From NCBI GenBank assembly GCA_030770425.1, contig JASJFT010000300.1, positions 1 to 45,545 of the forward strand: 45,545 nucleotides of DNA. Direction: 5' to 3'. The notes under the pieces are model-generated. The model saw only the letters and a program-made list of their open reading frames with translations. It was not told the origin of the DNA and did no database searches. The stretch comes from Darksidea phi (Eukaryota > Ascomycota > Dothideomycetes > Pleosporales > Lentitheciaceae). The position numbers and the translations under genes were made by a program. Of this stretch, positions 1 through 11,169 are shown in pieces (within the stretch, counting starts at the first letter, position 1; each line of letters starts with the position of its first letter).

Positions 1-3000
1 TATATAGTCTAAAAGATAGAATATAATATTTATAATTTTTATATTATATTTTAAAAGTTATAAGATTTTCTATATTAGGGTTTAATTTAATATAATAAAA
101 GGCTTAATATATATCTAGCTTAGTAAATATCTTTACTTTAAAGAGTTATATTAATATTTCTTTAATTAAAAGAATAGCTATAATATTCTTTTTTATAACT
201 ATACTAATTTTCTAGTAATTAATATAGAATCTCTACTCTTCTTTTAACTTCTTAGTAAATAAGATAAATAAGATAAAATTAGTATTATTAGTTATAATAA
301 AACTCTTTTTTAGATATTCTTCTAAATAAGCTTTTAGTAGCTTTAGGTATTTAAGAAATATATTATAAAGTAGATTTATATTAAGCTTATTTATATTATT
401 CTTAAGAATAATTTTATAGTTAATATTCTTCCTTTTAGAGAATAGTTTATCTAAGTTAACTTTTAAGAAGTAGTCTAGGATAGCCCCTATATAATCTTTA
501 TAAGAAAGCTTCTCTACTATTATATCTTATATATTCTATTCTATTAAGTTTTTTAATTATTTATCTCTAATTAATAAGTTAACTTTATATAGATTAATAG
601 CTTTTAGTATAATTTCTTTCTTATCTATAAGCTTCTATATATTAAAAAGCTTAAGAAAATATACGTTAAATTTATTACTAATAGCCTACTCTAGTAGATT
701 ATTAGAGATAAATATTACTTTTTTTTTCTTTCTATTATTTTTTTAGTAATTTTATTAATTTTTCTTAGATTTAGTATCTCTTAAACTATTATTAGTATTA
801 TTATTTATATTCTTCTATATTTTCTTAGAAGTAGTTTACTAATTCTTTATTACTTATAGTAGAACTTTAATAAACTTATAGATCTTCTCTTAGAAAATTA
901 TAAGAACTTTAATAAGAATTTTTAAACTAAATATTAAATTCTTTTTAAGTAAGTAGATCTTCTTCTATACTTTAATTTATTAATTAATTAGATTATTATA
1001 ACGTAAAGTATTATTTTAGTATTTTAGCTCTAGCTTTAGATTCGACTTCCTTATAGTAGTTAGATTATATTTTATTTATTTTAGAATATTATTTAACTAG
1101 TATAAAGTCTAGTTATAATAGTTAATTAAGAACTAAGTTTACTTAAAGAATTTTCTTCTAAATATTATATTATAGTATTTAAGCTTATAGAAAAAAAACT
1201 AAATAAATATATTCTTTTCCTAAATTAATAGATTAGCTTAAATAGTTATATTAACTAAATAACTATATTTTCTATTAAACCTATTAAGAGGGATTAGTTT
1301 CTTTAATTAATAAAAGACGAACTTTAGCTTTTTCTTTATTATCTTTAAATATTTAGAGTAAACTAGTAGATATATATTAGTACTATTATCTACTAATCCT
1401 CTTAGTTATATAGCTAGACTATTTACTATAAGTTAAATAAAAAGTATAAATAATTTTAAATTAATAAATTATAGTATCTTAATAAGCTATTAATAATTAA
1501 GGAGTTTAATTACTTCTATATAGACTACTAGAGAAGAGTTCTCTTTTAATAGTTTTTATTTTTTAATATTATAAAGAAGATATTAGAGTTATATTTTAAA
1601 CTACTTTCCTCTTTATATAAGAAGTCTAAATAAGCTTCTTTCTTAAAATTATTAAAAAAGATAGTATTAACTTCTACTTTTATAATATTTTATATTACTT
1701 TATATATAATATAGTCGAGATAGTCTTATTACTTATTTCTTTTCTTATAATTAAAGTAATAGTCTTACTTCTTATACTTCTTAAAAGAGTAATTATAGAG
1801 CTTAAATATATCTTTAAAGTAAATAAGCTTCTTTTTTAACTTATTAGAGAAGAACTTACTTATAATCGACTACTTTTTCTTAAAGATAGCTAATTAGTTA
1901 CTTTAGATAAGCTAGATCTTTTAGTATTAATTATTCTTAAGTAGTATTCTATTAACTAAAGTCGTATATTTATAAAGCTTATTAAAGGTAGAATTATTAT
2001 TATTAAATAAATTTATCTTATTTTTTAGCTTAAAGTAAAGCTTATTTATAAATTCTTTATTCTACTAGTAGTAAAATAGATAGACCTCTATTACTAAATA
2101 CTTAAAATTCTTAATAAAGTTACTAACTTTACTAAATATATTTATATATAATTAGTAAAATTTAACTTTTATCTTCTTCTTTATATAGGAATCTTTATAA
2201 TATTTCTTAATATATTTTAATAAATCTATATTAAATATAAAGTCTACTTTCTCTTTTTTAAAATTTAGCTATATCTAAATATAGTCTTTTACTAGGTCTA
2301 CTAATTAGAATATAATATAAGCTTAATAAATCTTAACTATCTACTAGGGGGTTTCTTATATATATTAATTCTTATTAATAATAAGTTTCTATTCTATATT
2401 ATAGAGCTAGTTTTTTAACTTAAGTTCTTTATTATTTTTAAATAAAATAGGGTTAGAGTAAAACGTAGTCTTCTAAGAGTTAGAGATTTATAAGAATTTA
2501 CTTTAATAATTTTTTATAATATCTTTCTTCTAAATAAGGACCTATATTTTATTATCTAAAATAATAGTTACGAACCCTAGTAAGACTAATAGAGATCTTA
2601 TAGAATAGGTATTAAAGTAAAGAGTAAAAGTATTTTTTATTTTCTTTATAGTAAAGAGTAGTATATTTAAATCTAATAGATACTTATAATAGTTTTTATT
2701 AAATAAAGAAGTCTATATTAGATTTAAAAATATAATTAGTTTAATAATTAGCTTTTTTTATAAGAAGCTTAACTAAAAGGTTAAATACTAGACTAAATCC
2801 TACTAAAATCTTCTTAAGAGCCTAAGAATTAGAAGTAAAATATAATAAATAAAAAAGATTCTTTAAGAACTAATATTTAGACTATTTAGTTATACTATTA
2901 TAAAGAAGAGTCTTATTTCTTCTATATCTTATCTACTATTAGGATTATATTATAATAATAGAGTCTTAAAAGTAAATTTAGAATTATACTAAGAAAGGAC

Positions 3001-3600
3001 TATAAGTTTAACCTTAATATAAATAGCTATAGAAGAGAACTACTTAAGATCTTTCTCTAAACTCTATTATCTATTTATAGTTCTTTAGATTTATTAGAGC
3101 TCTTCTTATAACTTTTTAACTTATTTTTTATAATTATTTCTTTTCTTAACTAATTAGTTAAACTTATTAGTCGTAGCGTTTATAAAGACGTTTCTATTAA
3201 TTATACCTATTCTTATAGTATTTATTAGTCTTTTAGCTATAATAAGATAAAGATTATTATTTATTAAAATATTAGTAATTAGGTTAAATTCCTTCTAAAT
3301 AGCTAGTATATTCTAGACTATATTATAGTCTAGAAGTTCTTTTTATTCTTTAATATTCGTTAAGTAGAGGATTTAAGGTCTATTTTCTTCTTAGAGTAAT
3401 TTAATTCTCTTAGTATACTTATTAATCTTCTTTTTAAAGTTATCTTTACTTATACTCTTCTCTTAAGAGAAGAAGATAATTTTAAAAATTTAAAGATCGA
3501 TATATATATCTTTATTAATAAATATCTTTAAGAGGGTTAGTTTATAAATATTAATTAGCTTTTATTAGTATACTTCTTTCTTAAAGAAGGGCTTCTAGCT
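1..3600 (-). pseudogene. Gypsy-A1 gag-pol remnant (gag, protease, start of reverse transcriptase)
   Basis: Degenerate polyprotein on the minus strand, aligned end to end with the A4 gag-pol. Read from about 3600 downward it holds a lysine- and glutamate-rich gag region, the protease region near 1370, and the N-terminal half of a Ty3-type reverse transcriptase. The block around 110-130 is the reverse complement of the A4 palm motif whose residues read FTKLD. TAA and TAG stops occur every few tens of codons, as expected from CAA/CAG and TGG codons changed by RIP. The limit at 3600 is approximate because no ATG survives. It would have encoded capsid and replication enzymes of the retrotransposon; nothing here can be translated. 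Confidence 0.75.
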
Positions 3601-4033
3601 TCTAATTTTATTTTAAGTTCTATTTACGACTTATATATTTATTATTTAATTTATTACTTATATCTTATCTTTATCTTTCTTTTATAAGGAGATAAAGTAG
3701 AAGGACTATTTATTAAGTAGACTAGATCTTAAAGGGTCTACTTAGTTCTTAATATCTACTATTTTATTATTATACTAATTTAGTAATTTAGTTAATCGTA
3801 TAAAAATAAGTTAATTATAGGGTTTAAAATATAGACTTAACTCTATATAATACTTTTATAGATTTCTTCTCTTTAAAAGAGATACTAAGTACTCTAGTAA
3901 TCTCGAAGCTTAAAGTAATTAATTTTAAGACTTATCTAAGAAAGTATTATATACTATCTACCCTAAGTACTATAAACCTCTAGAAATTTTAGGGGATTAA
4001 TATTTAACTATTATCTTCGATTAAAAATTAGAG

Positions 4034-4149
4034 ATCTTAGGATAATATAAGACCCTAAAACTAAGTATAATTAACTAAAAGTTATAATAGCTAAGATAGT
4101 CTTCTAATTAACTAATAATAGAATTAGTATATTAAAGCTATCCTAAGAT
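4034..4149 (-). promoter_or_regulatory. candidate self-priming pair of Gypsy-A (primer-binding site and transcript 5' end)
   Basis: Positions 4034-4044 (atcttaggata on the plus strand) are the exact reverse complement of 4139-4149 (tatcctaagat). On the element's own strand the first arm lies one base after the 5' LTR, where the minus-strand primer-binding site should be, and the second lies inside the LTR at about position 165 of 268, a fitting place for the transcript start. Tf1 of fission yeast and its relatives prime with the first 11 nt of their own mRNA in this way. The post-LTR sequence does not show the TGG start expected for a tRNA 3'-end primer. The role is inferred; the complementarity is seen. 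Confidence 0.5.
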
Positions 4150-4313
4150 AGTACTATAAGGGTATAAGAATAGAGGGTTCTTATACCCGAATAGAGCTTA
4201 GCGCGCTAAATAAGCTAACTAACTATTAGACTAATTCTTAAGATTATCTAATCTATTAACCAAAATAGAAAATAAGTAAAATAACTAGGTTATCTAGGAA
4301 ATAGGTTGTAATA
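4046..4313 (-). repeat. Gypsy-A LTR (5' LTR of A1)
   Basis: A 268-bp long terminal repeat, the same length as those at 8143-8410 and 38237-38504. On the minus strand it begins TATTAC and ends CTTATA, which are the RIP forms of the usual TG...CA ends. It holds one CA (4261-4262) and one TG (4307-4308), two of the very few left in the window. It also contains an 11-bp-stem hairpin (4160-4188) and a CG-bearing 12-bp palindrome at 4198-4209. Confidence 0.9.
4160..4188. repeat. LTR hairpin, 11-bp perfect stem
   Basis: Arms 4160-4170 (gggtataagaa) and 4178-4188 (ttcttataccc) are perfectly complementary around a 7-nt loop. The hairpin lies 11 nt upstream of the proposed transcript start on the element strand. 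The other two LTRs keep it: near 8257-8285 with one G-T pair, and at 38364-38372 with 38380-38388 as a 9-bp stem, loop length unchanged. Confidence 0.65.
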
Positions 4314-5570
4314 CCTAGAGACTAATAGTTATACTTAGAATAGATATTATTATAAAAAATACTTATATAAAATCTCTATTTAATAAGTACTTATAATATT
4401 AAAAATATCTTAATAATCTAGTTACTAAGCTAAAGAAGAAGCTTTAATAATATTAGAAAATTATAAATTAATAGTAGAGCTTAGAGAAGAATCTTAAGTA
4501 ATTCTTCTCTATAATAGCTTATACTAAGACTAGACTAGTAGTCCTCTCTTAGTATAATACTCGTCTTATATCTACTTTTAAGACTTTATTATTATAGTAT
4601 AATTCTAATAATAGATTACTAGAGAAATAAGATATCCTTCTACTATAGTATTTTTAAATAATATAGACTTTAGTTCTTATAAAATTCTATAGATATCTAG
4701 ACTATCTAGAAGATTCTAATAGAACTTAATCTAATATTTAACTCTTAGGTTAATCTTAATAATAGAGAAGTAAAAGGTTAACCTAATTCTATTTCTACTA
4801 CTAGTACTATATAGTTCTCTACTATCTAGTCCTTCTTATAAAAATCTCTATAAGTATTAGTTAGATTTAAATATACTATTCTTTATTATAAAGAAAATAG
4901 AAAATACTTTTATTCTTTATCTTAATATCTACTCTATAAAATTTCTATTAGTTTTACTAAAGTTTATAATTATTATCTTAGGTAATAGAATATAAATTCT
5001 TATTTAAAAGAAGAATATTATAAAAAACTACTAAAGTAACTTCTTATAAATTCTTAACTTCTAAAAGATTATATTCTATCTTAACTCTATCTTATTTAAA
5101 AATAATAGAGAGTTTAAGTTAAAGAACTAGCTCTATAATATAGAATAAAAACTTACTATTAATAAGAATTAATATATATAAGAAACCTTCTAGTAAATAG
5201 TTAAGATTTATTAAGTCTATATTATATCCTAATTAATAAATCTAGTAAAAGACTATATTTAGATATAGCTAAATTCTAAAGAGAAAGAAGTAGACTTCGT
5301 ATCTAATATAGACCTATTAAAATATATTAAAAGTTACTATAAAGATTTCTATATAAAAAAGAAGATAAAAGTTAAATTCTATTAATTATATATAAATAAA
5401 TTTAGTAAAGTTAATAACTTTATTAAGAATTTTAAGTATCTAGTAATAAAGGTTTACCTACTTTACTATTAATAAAATAAAGAATTCGTAAATAAGCTCT
5501 ACTTCGATCTAAAAAATAAGATAAATCTATTTAATAATAGTAATTCTACTTTTAGTAAGCTCTATAAATA
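4314..5570 (+). mobile_element. Gypsy-A copy A2, left part (gag fragment)
   Basis: Plus-strand piece of Gypsy-A gag, collinear with A4 from about 39324 to 40585. Its 5' part and LTR lie left of the window beyond A1, which is inserted at 4313. It ends at 5570 in the 5-bp sequence aaata, where Copia-1 begins. The same element resumes at 36083 with aaata, so A2 is one old element split by everything between 5571 and 36082. The gag fragment holds many TAA/TAG stops and no start codon. A2 is the outermost and so the oldest visible layer of the nest. Confidence 0.88.
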
Positions 5571-5821
5571 TATTAATAGTCCTCTTTAGAATTCCTATCT
5601 AATCTAGTTTAAGTCTTATTTTACTATAATTTACTATAAGGTATTATATACTACTAAGTATTATCTAATCCTCTAGTATTACTTTATTTACTATATTTTA
5701 TAGTAAGATATATTATACTAAGATAACTAGTATCTTATATTTAATATATAGTCTACTTCTAATATAAGTTTTATAATATACTAATCTTATAATCGTATAA
5801 TCTTATCCTTACTAATCTATA
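5571..5821 (+). repeat. Copia LTR (5' LTR of Copia-1)
   Basis: A 251-bp LTR beginning tattaatagtcc and ending ctaatctata, the RIP forms of TG...CA ends. It is the same length as the other full LTRs of the family at 10684, 16013, 22172, 30537 and 35832. Differences between copies are almost all C/T or G/A. Confidence 0.93.
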
Positions 5822-5833
5822 GATTATAAGTCT
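5822..5833 (+). promoter_or_regulatory. Copia primer-binding site (initiator tRNA-Met half-molecule type)
   Basis: Directly after the LTR the sequence is gattataagtct; Copia-4 has ggttataagcct at the same place. Undoing RIP gives the complement of the anticodon-loop segment of initiator tRNA-Met (GGGCTCATAACC). Drosophila copia and yeast Ty5 are known to prime from a cleaved half of that tRNA at such a site. Confidence 0.65.
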
Positions 5834-5869
5834 TTTACGAATTCGTATACTATTAAGCTTTATACTAAA

Positions 5870-8142
5870 CTATTAGATCTATTATAAGAAGATAGATTAG
5901 CTTTTAATACTATCTATTAAGTCGTATTTAGCCGCCCTAGTACTATTATTACTTAAGATTCTATACTCTTAGGTATAATATCTTTATAATCTATACTAAT
6001 TTACTATAATTTTATACTATAGAGTATAGTACGTTTATAATAAACTCTAATTAAGCTATTTTAGTTAACTAGACTATATATACTTTAGGTATTACCCTTT
6101 ATATATATAATAAGAACTAAAAAGACTAGAATAAATAACTTAATAATTATACCGTAGAGTATTAGATAAAGAATATTCTTAATAGCTTACTTATCTAGCC
6201 TATATATAATCTAAATAACTTTATTAAAACTAAACTTAATAAACCTATTATTTCTATACTATCTATAGTATTAATTATAGTTTTTAACTTTCTAACTTCT
6301 ATATATAAGTAAATTATAGCTTACTTTAATATATTAAAGACTTAATATAAGGAATAGATATAATAGATCTATAAGAGTACTAAATAATATAATAAATATA
6401 TTAGACTTTAGAATAAAATAATTACTAAATAATAATTTAAATTAGAGAAGATAGTTTATAACTAGGATTTAAAGAATACTAAGTTATAAAGTATTATTTT
6501 TAAGAATATATATACTAACTATTATATATTTCTATATATAAAAGGTATTACGTATAAGATATATAATATATTTAGCTCTAATAATAAAGATATAAGCCTA
6601 GATAATATTTATAAAATTATTAAGATTCTTTAAAAAAATTTATTTAACTACTACTTATTAATCTATAAATAGACTAGTACCTTTCGAAATATAGCTACGG
6701 ACCTTAGTATAGTAGATATTACTATTATACTCTATAATATTCTATATCCTAATAATATTCTTATATATAATAAAGATTTAAATAATCTTCTTTCTAATAT
6801 TATATATTTAACTAAGTTAGGTTATATTATATTAGCTTAAATAGAGGACTAATATAATAATCTTTACTATAGTAGAAAGTAGATAGTTAATAAACTTAAA
6901 GAAGTACTAATAGAGTATAGTAAATTATAGTCTATAGACCCTATTAAGACTTTTACTATTAGGGCTAAGAAAGAGGAAGAGAAACGTATTAATAAGTATT
7001 ATACGAAGTATACTTCTACTAATACTATAGCTAATAGTATAAATATAACTAATAAAATAGATACTACTAAATTAACTAGTATATTAAAAAGTTAAAAGTA
7101 TAATTTATACTTTTATTATAAGAAGCCTTATTATAGAGGACTTAATTACTACTTTAAGCTATACCCTAAGAAGAAAGTAAAAATAAAAAAGAGAAGAAAG
7201 ACTAAGAAGATAAAAGTTAATATTATAAAAATAATAATAGATATAGTAAATATCTATATAATAGTTAGTTATCTATTATTATTATAAGAGTAATCTTCTT
7301 CTAAGATATTAGATATCTTATATAGTACTATCTCCTTCTATATAAATATTTTTCTATTAATACTTTAATTTATTACTCGTAATATAATCTATAAATACTA
7401 TTACTACTATAATACTACTACTAACTAAAGTATTTATAATAATAAATCTAAGTTTATTATCTAGTTAGATAAACCTATACTTATAATTAAAGATATTAAC
7501 GGTATATTATAAGTTTAAGAACTAGATACTATATAATTTAATATTACTAAGAGTAATAGTATAGTCTAGACTATAATCTTAAATAATATAGTCTTTAAAG
7601 AAGACTTTATAATAAATATTATCTTATAAACTCCCTTTAAATAAAAGGACTACTTTTATAATAGTAGTACTAACGTATTTATAAAGCCTAATAGTTCTAA
7701 GTTTATCTATCTATCTAAGATAAATAGAATCTCTAATTTTCTAGTTATCTATAATAAAGAGGAGGTCGTATATACTATTATATATACTATTCTTTATAAT
7801 AACTATTTCTTTTATATTACCTTTTATATAGTACGCCCTCTATATAAGTAGTATATAATACTAGATTATTTAAACCTAGTAATACTAAAGTACTTAGTTA
7901 AAAAGATTAATAGTATAGAGATTTCTAATATAAAGCTATTTAATTATAAGTCTTATAGTATAGTAAAATCTTTATAAATCTTTTCTTATATACTATAAGA
8001 ACGTCTCTTTTATATTCTAGATAAGGTCTATATTAATATTATAGAATTTATTATATCTAAAGAATATAATAGAGAGCGTTACTAGATATTTATTACTAAT
8101 AGTTTTTTTTAATATTACTAGATATTCTACTTAAACTCTAGA
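5870..8142 (+). pseudogene. Copia-1 gag and partial pol remnant
   Basis: Degenerate coding region from gag into integrase, collinear with Copia-4. A CCHC zinc knuckle near the end of gag (about 7100-7170) is still recognisable with its Cys and His codons turned to Tyr. Downstream is the region before integrase and the start of the integrase core, then the sequence stops at 8142 where Gypsy-A3 is inserted. Stops are TAA and TAG only. The frame otherwise follows that of the other Copia copies. The start is approximate because no ATG remains. Confidence 0.75.
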
Positions 8143-8410
8143 TATAAGATTCTAGAATTAAGTATAATTAACTAGGAGTTATAATAGCTAAGATAGCCTT
8201 TTAATTAACTAATAGTAGAATTAGTATATTAAAGCTATCCTAAGATAGTACTATAAGGGTATAAGAATAGAGGGTTCTTATACCTAAATAGAGCTTAGCG
8301 TACTAAATAAGCTAACTATCTATTAGATTAATCCTTAGGATTACCTAATCTACTAACTAAAATAGAAAATAAGTAAAATAACTAGGTTATCTAGGGAATA
8401 GGTTATAATA
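8143..8410 (-). repeat. Gypsy-A LTR (3' LTR of A3)
   Basis: A 268-bp LTR, nearly the same as 4046-4313 apart from C/T and G/A differences. It is the only LTR of this family in the window that marks a 3' end, so it fixes the element's 3' boundary: ctaga of Copia-1 to its left and the purine tract of A3 to its right. Confidence 0.9.
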
Positions 8411-8441
8411 TTATCTTTTTTTTAGAATAAGATCTTATTCT
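8411..8441 (-). promoter_or_regulatory. Gypsy-A polypurine tract and adjacent 18-bp palindrome
   Basis: On the element strand, a purine-rich run (reverse complement of 8411-8423) ends right at the 3' LTR, the position for priming plus-strand DNA. Beside it, 8424-8441 is a perfect 18-bp palindrome, agaataag followed by its complement. The palindrome cannot be checked in A4, whose equivalent is beyond the window end. Confidence 0.6.
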
Positions 8442-8836
8442 TAAAGGTCTTAGTAAACGAATAATTAAGAAAAAATACTTTTTAGAAGGGAGAAGGGGGA
8501 ATAAAGGAGGTAGATAAGTACTTATATCTATTACTCTCTACTTAAAAAACGATTTAACTAATACCCTTTAGATTATTCTTAGAGTATATTAATATTATAT
8601 AGTCTTATATATATCTACTTATTTTACTATATAAATTATTATCTAAAAAATATTTTTCTAATATATATACTATATAATATACTTAGTATATCTAAAGGAC
8701 GTTATAGAATATATAAAAGAATATTAGTAACTTAATTTTCTATATTATTTAGAAGTTATATACGCGTAGCCCTATTAAAGAATAAGACTTACTTCTTCTA
8801 CGTTTCTACCTATAGTAAAGTAAGATTATAGAAAGG

Positions 8837-8986
8837 TACTCTAAGCTTAGAGGTAATTACTATAGACTTTAGATATTATATTATTTATTTTAGTAAGTTA
8901 TAGAAGAAAGATACTCTAAGCCTAGAGGTAATTATCCTAAGCTCTAGGTATTATACTATCTATTTTAGTAGATTATAAAGAGTAGG
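8837..8986 (-). repeat. 75-bp tandem repeat, two units, Gypsy-A 3' region
   Basis: Two adjacent units (8837-8911 and 8912-8986), each starting tactctaagc and differing mainly by C/T and G/A changes. The same two-unit repeat, same period, is in A4 at 45196-45345, so it belongs to the family and predates both insertions. It lies between the end of pol and the 3' LTR, in noncoding sequence. Confidence 0.8.
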
Positions 8987-9019
8987 GGGCTATACTTAAT
9001 ACTAGCGATTTTTCTAGGT

Positions 9020-10683
9020 TTTTATCTTAACTAATACCTTATCTTCTAACTAGAGGCTAAGAAACTTATCTTATAATATAGCTTTTAGCTACTAGACTAG
9101 CTATTTAAATAGATCTAGCTTATTAAAGTACTTATTATAAAACTCTTTTACTTTTTAGACTATATTTATAAAATTACTTATTAAGTAATAGATTAGATTT
9201 AAGTCGTAGTCTACTTATTTTATTTAATAGTAGAGCTTACTATAAATAATCTAGCTATTAAGAATATAGACTACTAATTACTTAGAATATCTATTTACTT
9301 CTATAACTAGTTCTTTAAAGAGTACTTAACTAAATAATAGATCTTATATAGTTTTATATAATTTATTTATATAAAAAATATTATATATCTTTATATAAAG
9401 GAGTAATTAGACTACGTAGAAGCTATATCTTTAGTTAATAATAAGATAAGATTTATATATTTACTAGTTTAATTTTAAACTTAGTCTTAAGATAGTAAAT
9501 CTCTTAAGTATAATATAGACTTAATCTTCTACGTTAAAATCTAGAAGGTAGTATTTTTTATTAGTTTATTAGCTTTAGACTTTCTAAATTACTATAATAT
9601 TAACTTAGACGTAATCGCGAATCTATTAGACTACGTTAGCTTAAATTTTTACGAACTCTTAGACTATCTACGTAGTTATATTATCTAATAATTTAGAAGA
9701 TTTATAAATATATTCTTACTAGTCCTAGTAATAATAAGTCTTATAACTAAATTTAATCTTAAATAGAAAAAATTCTATTATATTATATAGAAGAATTACC
9801 TAGACCTAGTCTATACTAGATAGAAGATTAGATTAATTATTCTAATAGAAGTTTATAAAGAGGCGTAATCTTTAGTTTAGCTATTAATTAAAAACTTTTA
9901 TATTATTATTAGTCTATAGATAATAGGTTATAAATAATAATTAGTTAATTTTTATAAATTTATATAATTCTTTTATAAAATCTAATATAAACTATAGATC
10001 TTAATTTAAGACTATAGTATATAGGGGATTAAAGACTTACTATATATATATATAGTAGAGAGTAGCTATATCTTTAGTAATAATAGTTTTAAAGTAAAAT
10101 AATAAGAAAGTATATTTTAATAATCTATATATTACTATAAATATATTATTATATTTCTTATAATTCTTTAAAAAACTTTTAAAGTTTATAAAGATATCTT
10201 CTTATATTCTTTTAGATATAGGAAGTAGTTTAAGAAGATTTAGGATCTTATCTTAAGACTTATAACTTTATTAATACTATTTATAGTTTCTTATATAATA
10301 TTTTATATTCTTATTTATTATACTCTAGTAATATAGATCTCTTAGAAGCCTAATAGTTTTCTTTATACCTAAATAAGTAGTAATCTACGTAGTATATATT
10401 ATTTAAATAAGATAGATCTTAAGAAACCCTACTTTAAATACTATTAACTTCTTCTTTTAAAGAAGAAGCCTAGATAGGATTAAGAATAGATATTTATATT
10501 CTTAATAGACTAATTCTTACTTTAGTTTAAGTATAGTATATATATAATTTTTATAAAGTATATAATTAAGAAGTAGATAAAGATAAGCTTTAGTTTTATA
10601 CTTAGGATTCTAGATATTAGTAGTAGTTATTAAGATAACTATTATAATAAAGGTCTATCTAAAGGGGATAAAGATATAAGTCC
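9020..10683 (-). pseudogene. Gypsy-A3 integrase and chromodomain remnant
   Basis: Minus-strand piece collinear with A4 from about 43487 to 45150. It covers the integrase of a Ty3-type element and, toward the 3' end (about 9020-9240), the C-terminal chromodomain-like block and the proline-rich tail seen in A4. Stop codons are frequent. At 10683 it is cut by Copia-2 and continues at 16264. Integrase would insert the element's DNA; the chromodomain of such elements is known to bind methylated histone H3K9 and direct insertion to heterochromatin. Confidence 0.7.
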
Positions 10684-10934
10684 TATAGATTAGTAAGAAC
10701 GAGGTTATACGGTTATAAGATTAGTATATTATAGAATCTATCTTAAAAGTAGACTATATACTAAGTACGAGGTACTAGTCGTCTTAATATAATATATATT
10801 ATTATAAAATATAGTAAATAGAGTAATACTAGAGGATTAAATAATACTTAGTAGTATATAATATCTTATAGTAAATCGTAGTAAAATAAGACTTAAACTA
10901 AATTAGATAGGAATTTTAAAGAAGGCTATTAATA
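10684..10934 (-). repeat. Copia-2 3' LTR
   Basis: 251 bp, starting tatagattag and ending ctattaata on the plus strand. It is followed by the C-rich complement of the purine tract. Confidence 0.93.
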
Positions 10935-10946
10935 TACCCCCCTAAA
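10935..10946 (-). promoter_or_regulatory. Copia-2 polypurine tract
   Basis: The plus strand reads tacccccctaaa, so the element strand has a run of six G next to the 3' LTR, the primer for plus-strand DNA. The same tract is at 17117-17128 and 35821-35831. Such C or G runs escape RIP because they contain no CpA. Confidence 0.8.
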
Positions 10947-11169
10947 ACTTATAAAGGAGAGAATTTCGCTAATACTTACTAGAAGGCGTATAATTAAGTT
11001 TAATAAGAAGAAAATATACTCTTTACTAGAGTATAATTTTATAGTAAAAATACTATAAAATAATATAAAAGTATTATAAGAATAGTCTAATTTTAAAGTA
11101 ATTATACTATAATTTATAGTATAAAACTACTATTAATAGTAATTATATCTATTTAAATAATAAAGTTCT

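Larger units (their letters stand above)
1..4313 (-). mobile_element. Gypsy-A copy A1, Ty3-type LTR retrotransposon, 3' part outside window
   Basis: A minus-strand copy of the Gypsy-A family. Read from its 5' end it starts with a 268-bp LTR (4046-4313), then a leader, gag and the first part of pol, and it runs off the window start inside reverse transcriptase. Over its whole length it is the reverse complement of copy A4 (about 38237-42550) with no large indel; differences are mainly C/T and G/A. It sits in the middle of the gag of copy A2: sequence to the right (4314 onward) is plus-strand Gypsy-A gag. The right flank is cctag; the matching duplication would lie left of the window. It is RIP-saturated and carries no intact frame. 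Confidence 0.9.
5571..8142 (+). mobile_element. Copia-1, Ty1-type LTR retrotransposon, 5' part only
   Basis: 5' portion of a Copia element: LTR 5571-5821, initiator-tRNA primer site, gag, protease region and the start of integrase. It matches Copia-4 from 30537 to about 33108 and stops at ctaga (8138-8142), where the 3' LTR of Gypsy-A3 begins. The remaining 3 kb or so is not found next to the right end of A3. The left flank aaata (5566-5570) is duplicated at 36083-36087 after Copia-4, which indicates that the right end of Copia-1's insertion is now attached to Copia-4. Confidence 0.9.

Noticed and set aside
8143..8410. Solo Gypsy-A LTR
   Set aside because: It first looked isolated, but the sequence to its right is the 3' end of a minus-strand Gypsy-A that continues past Copia-2 and Gypsy-B.
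8837..8986. CRISPR array
   Set aside because: Two directly adjacent 75-bp units without spacers, part of a retroelement.
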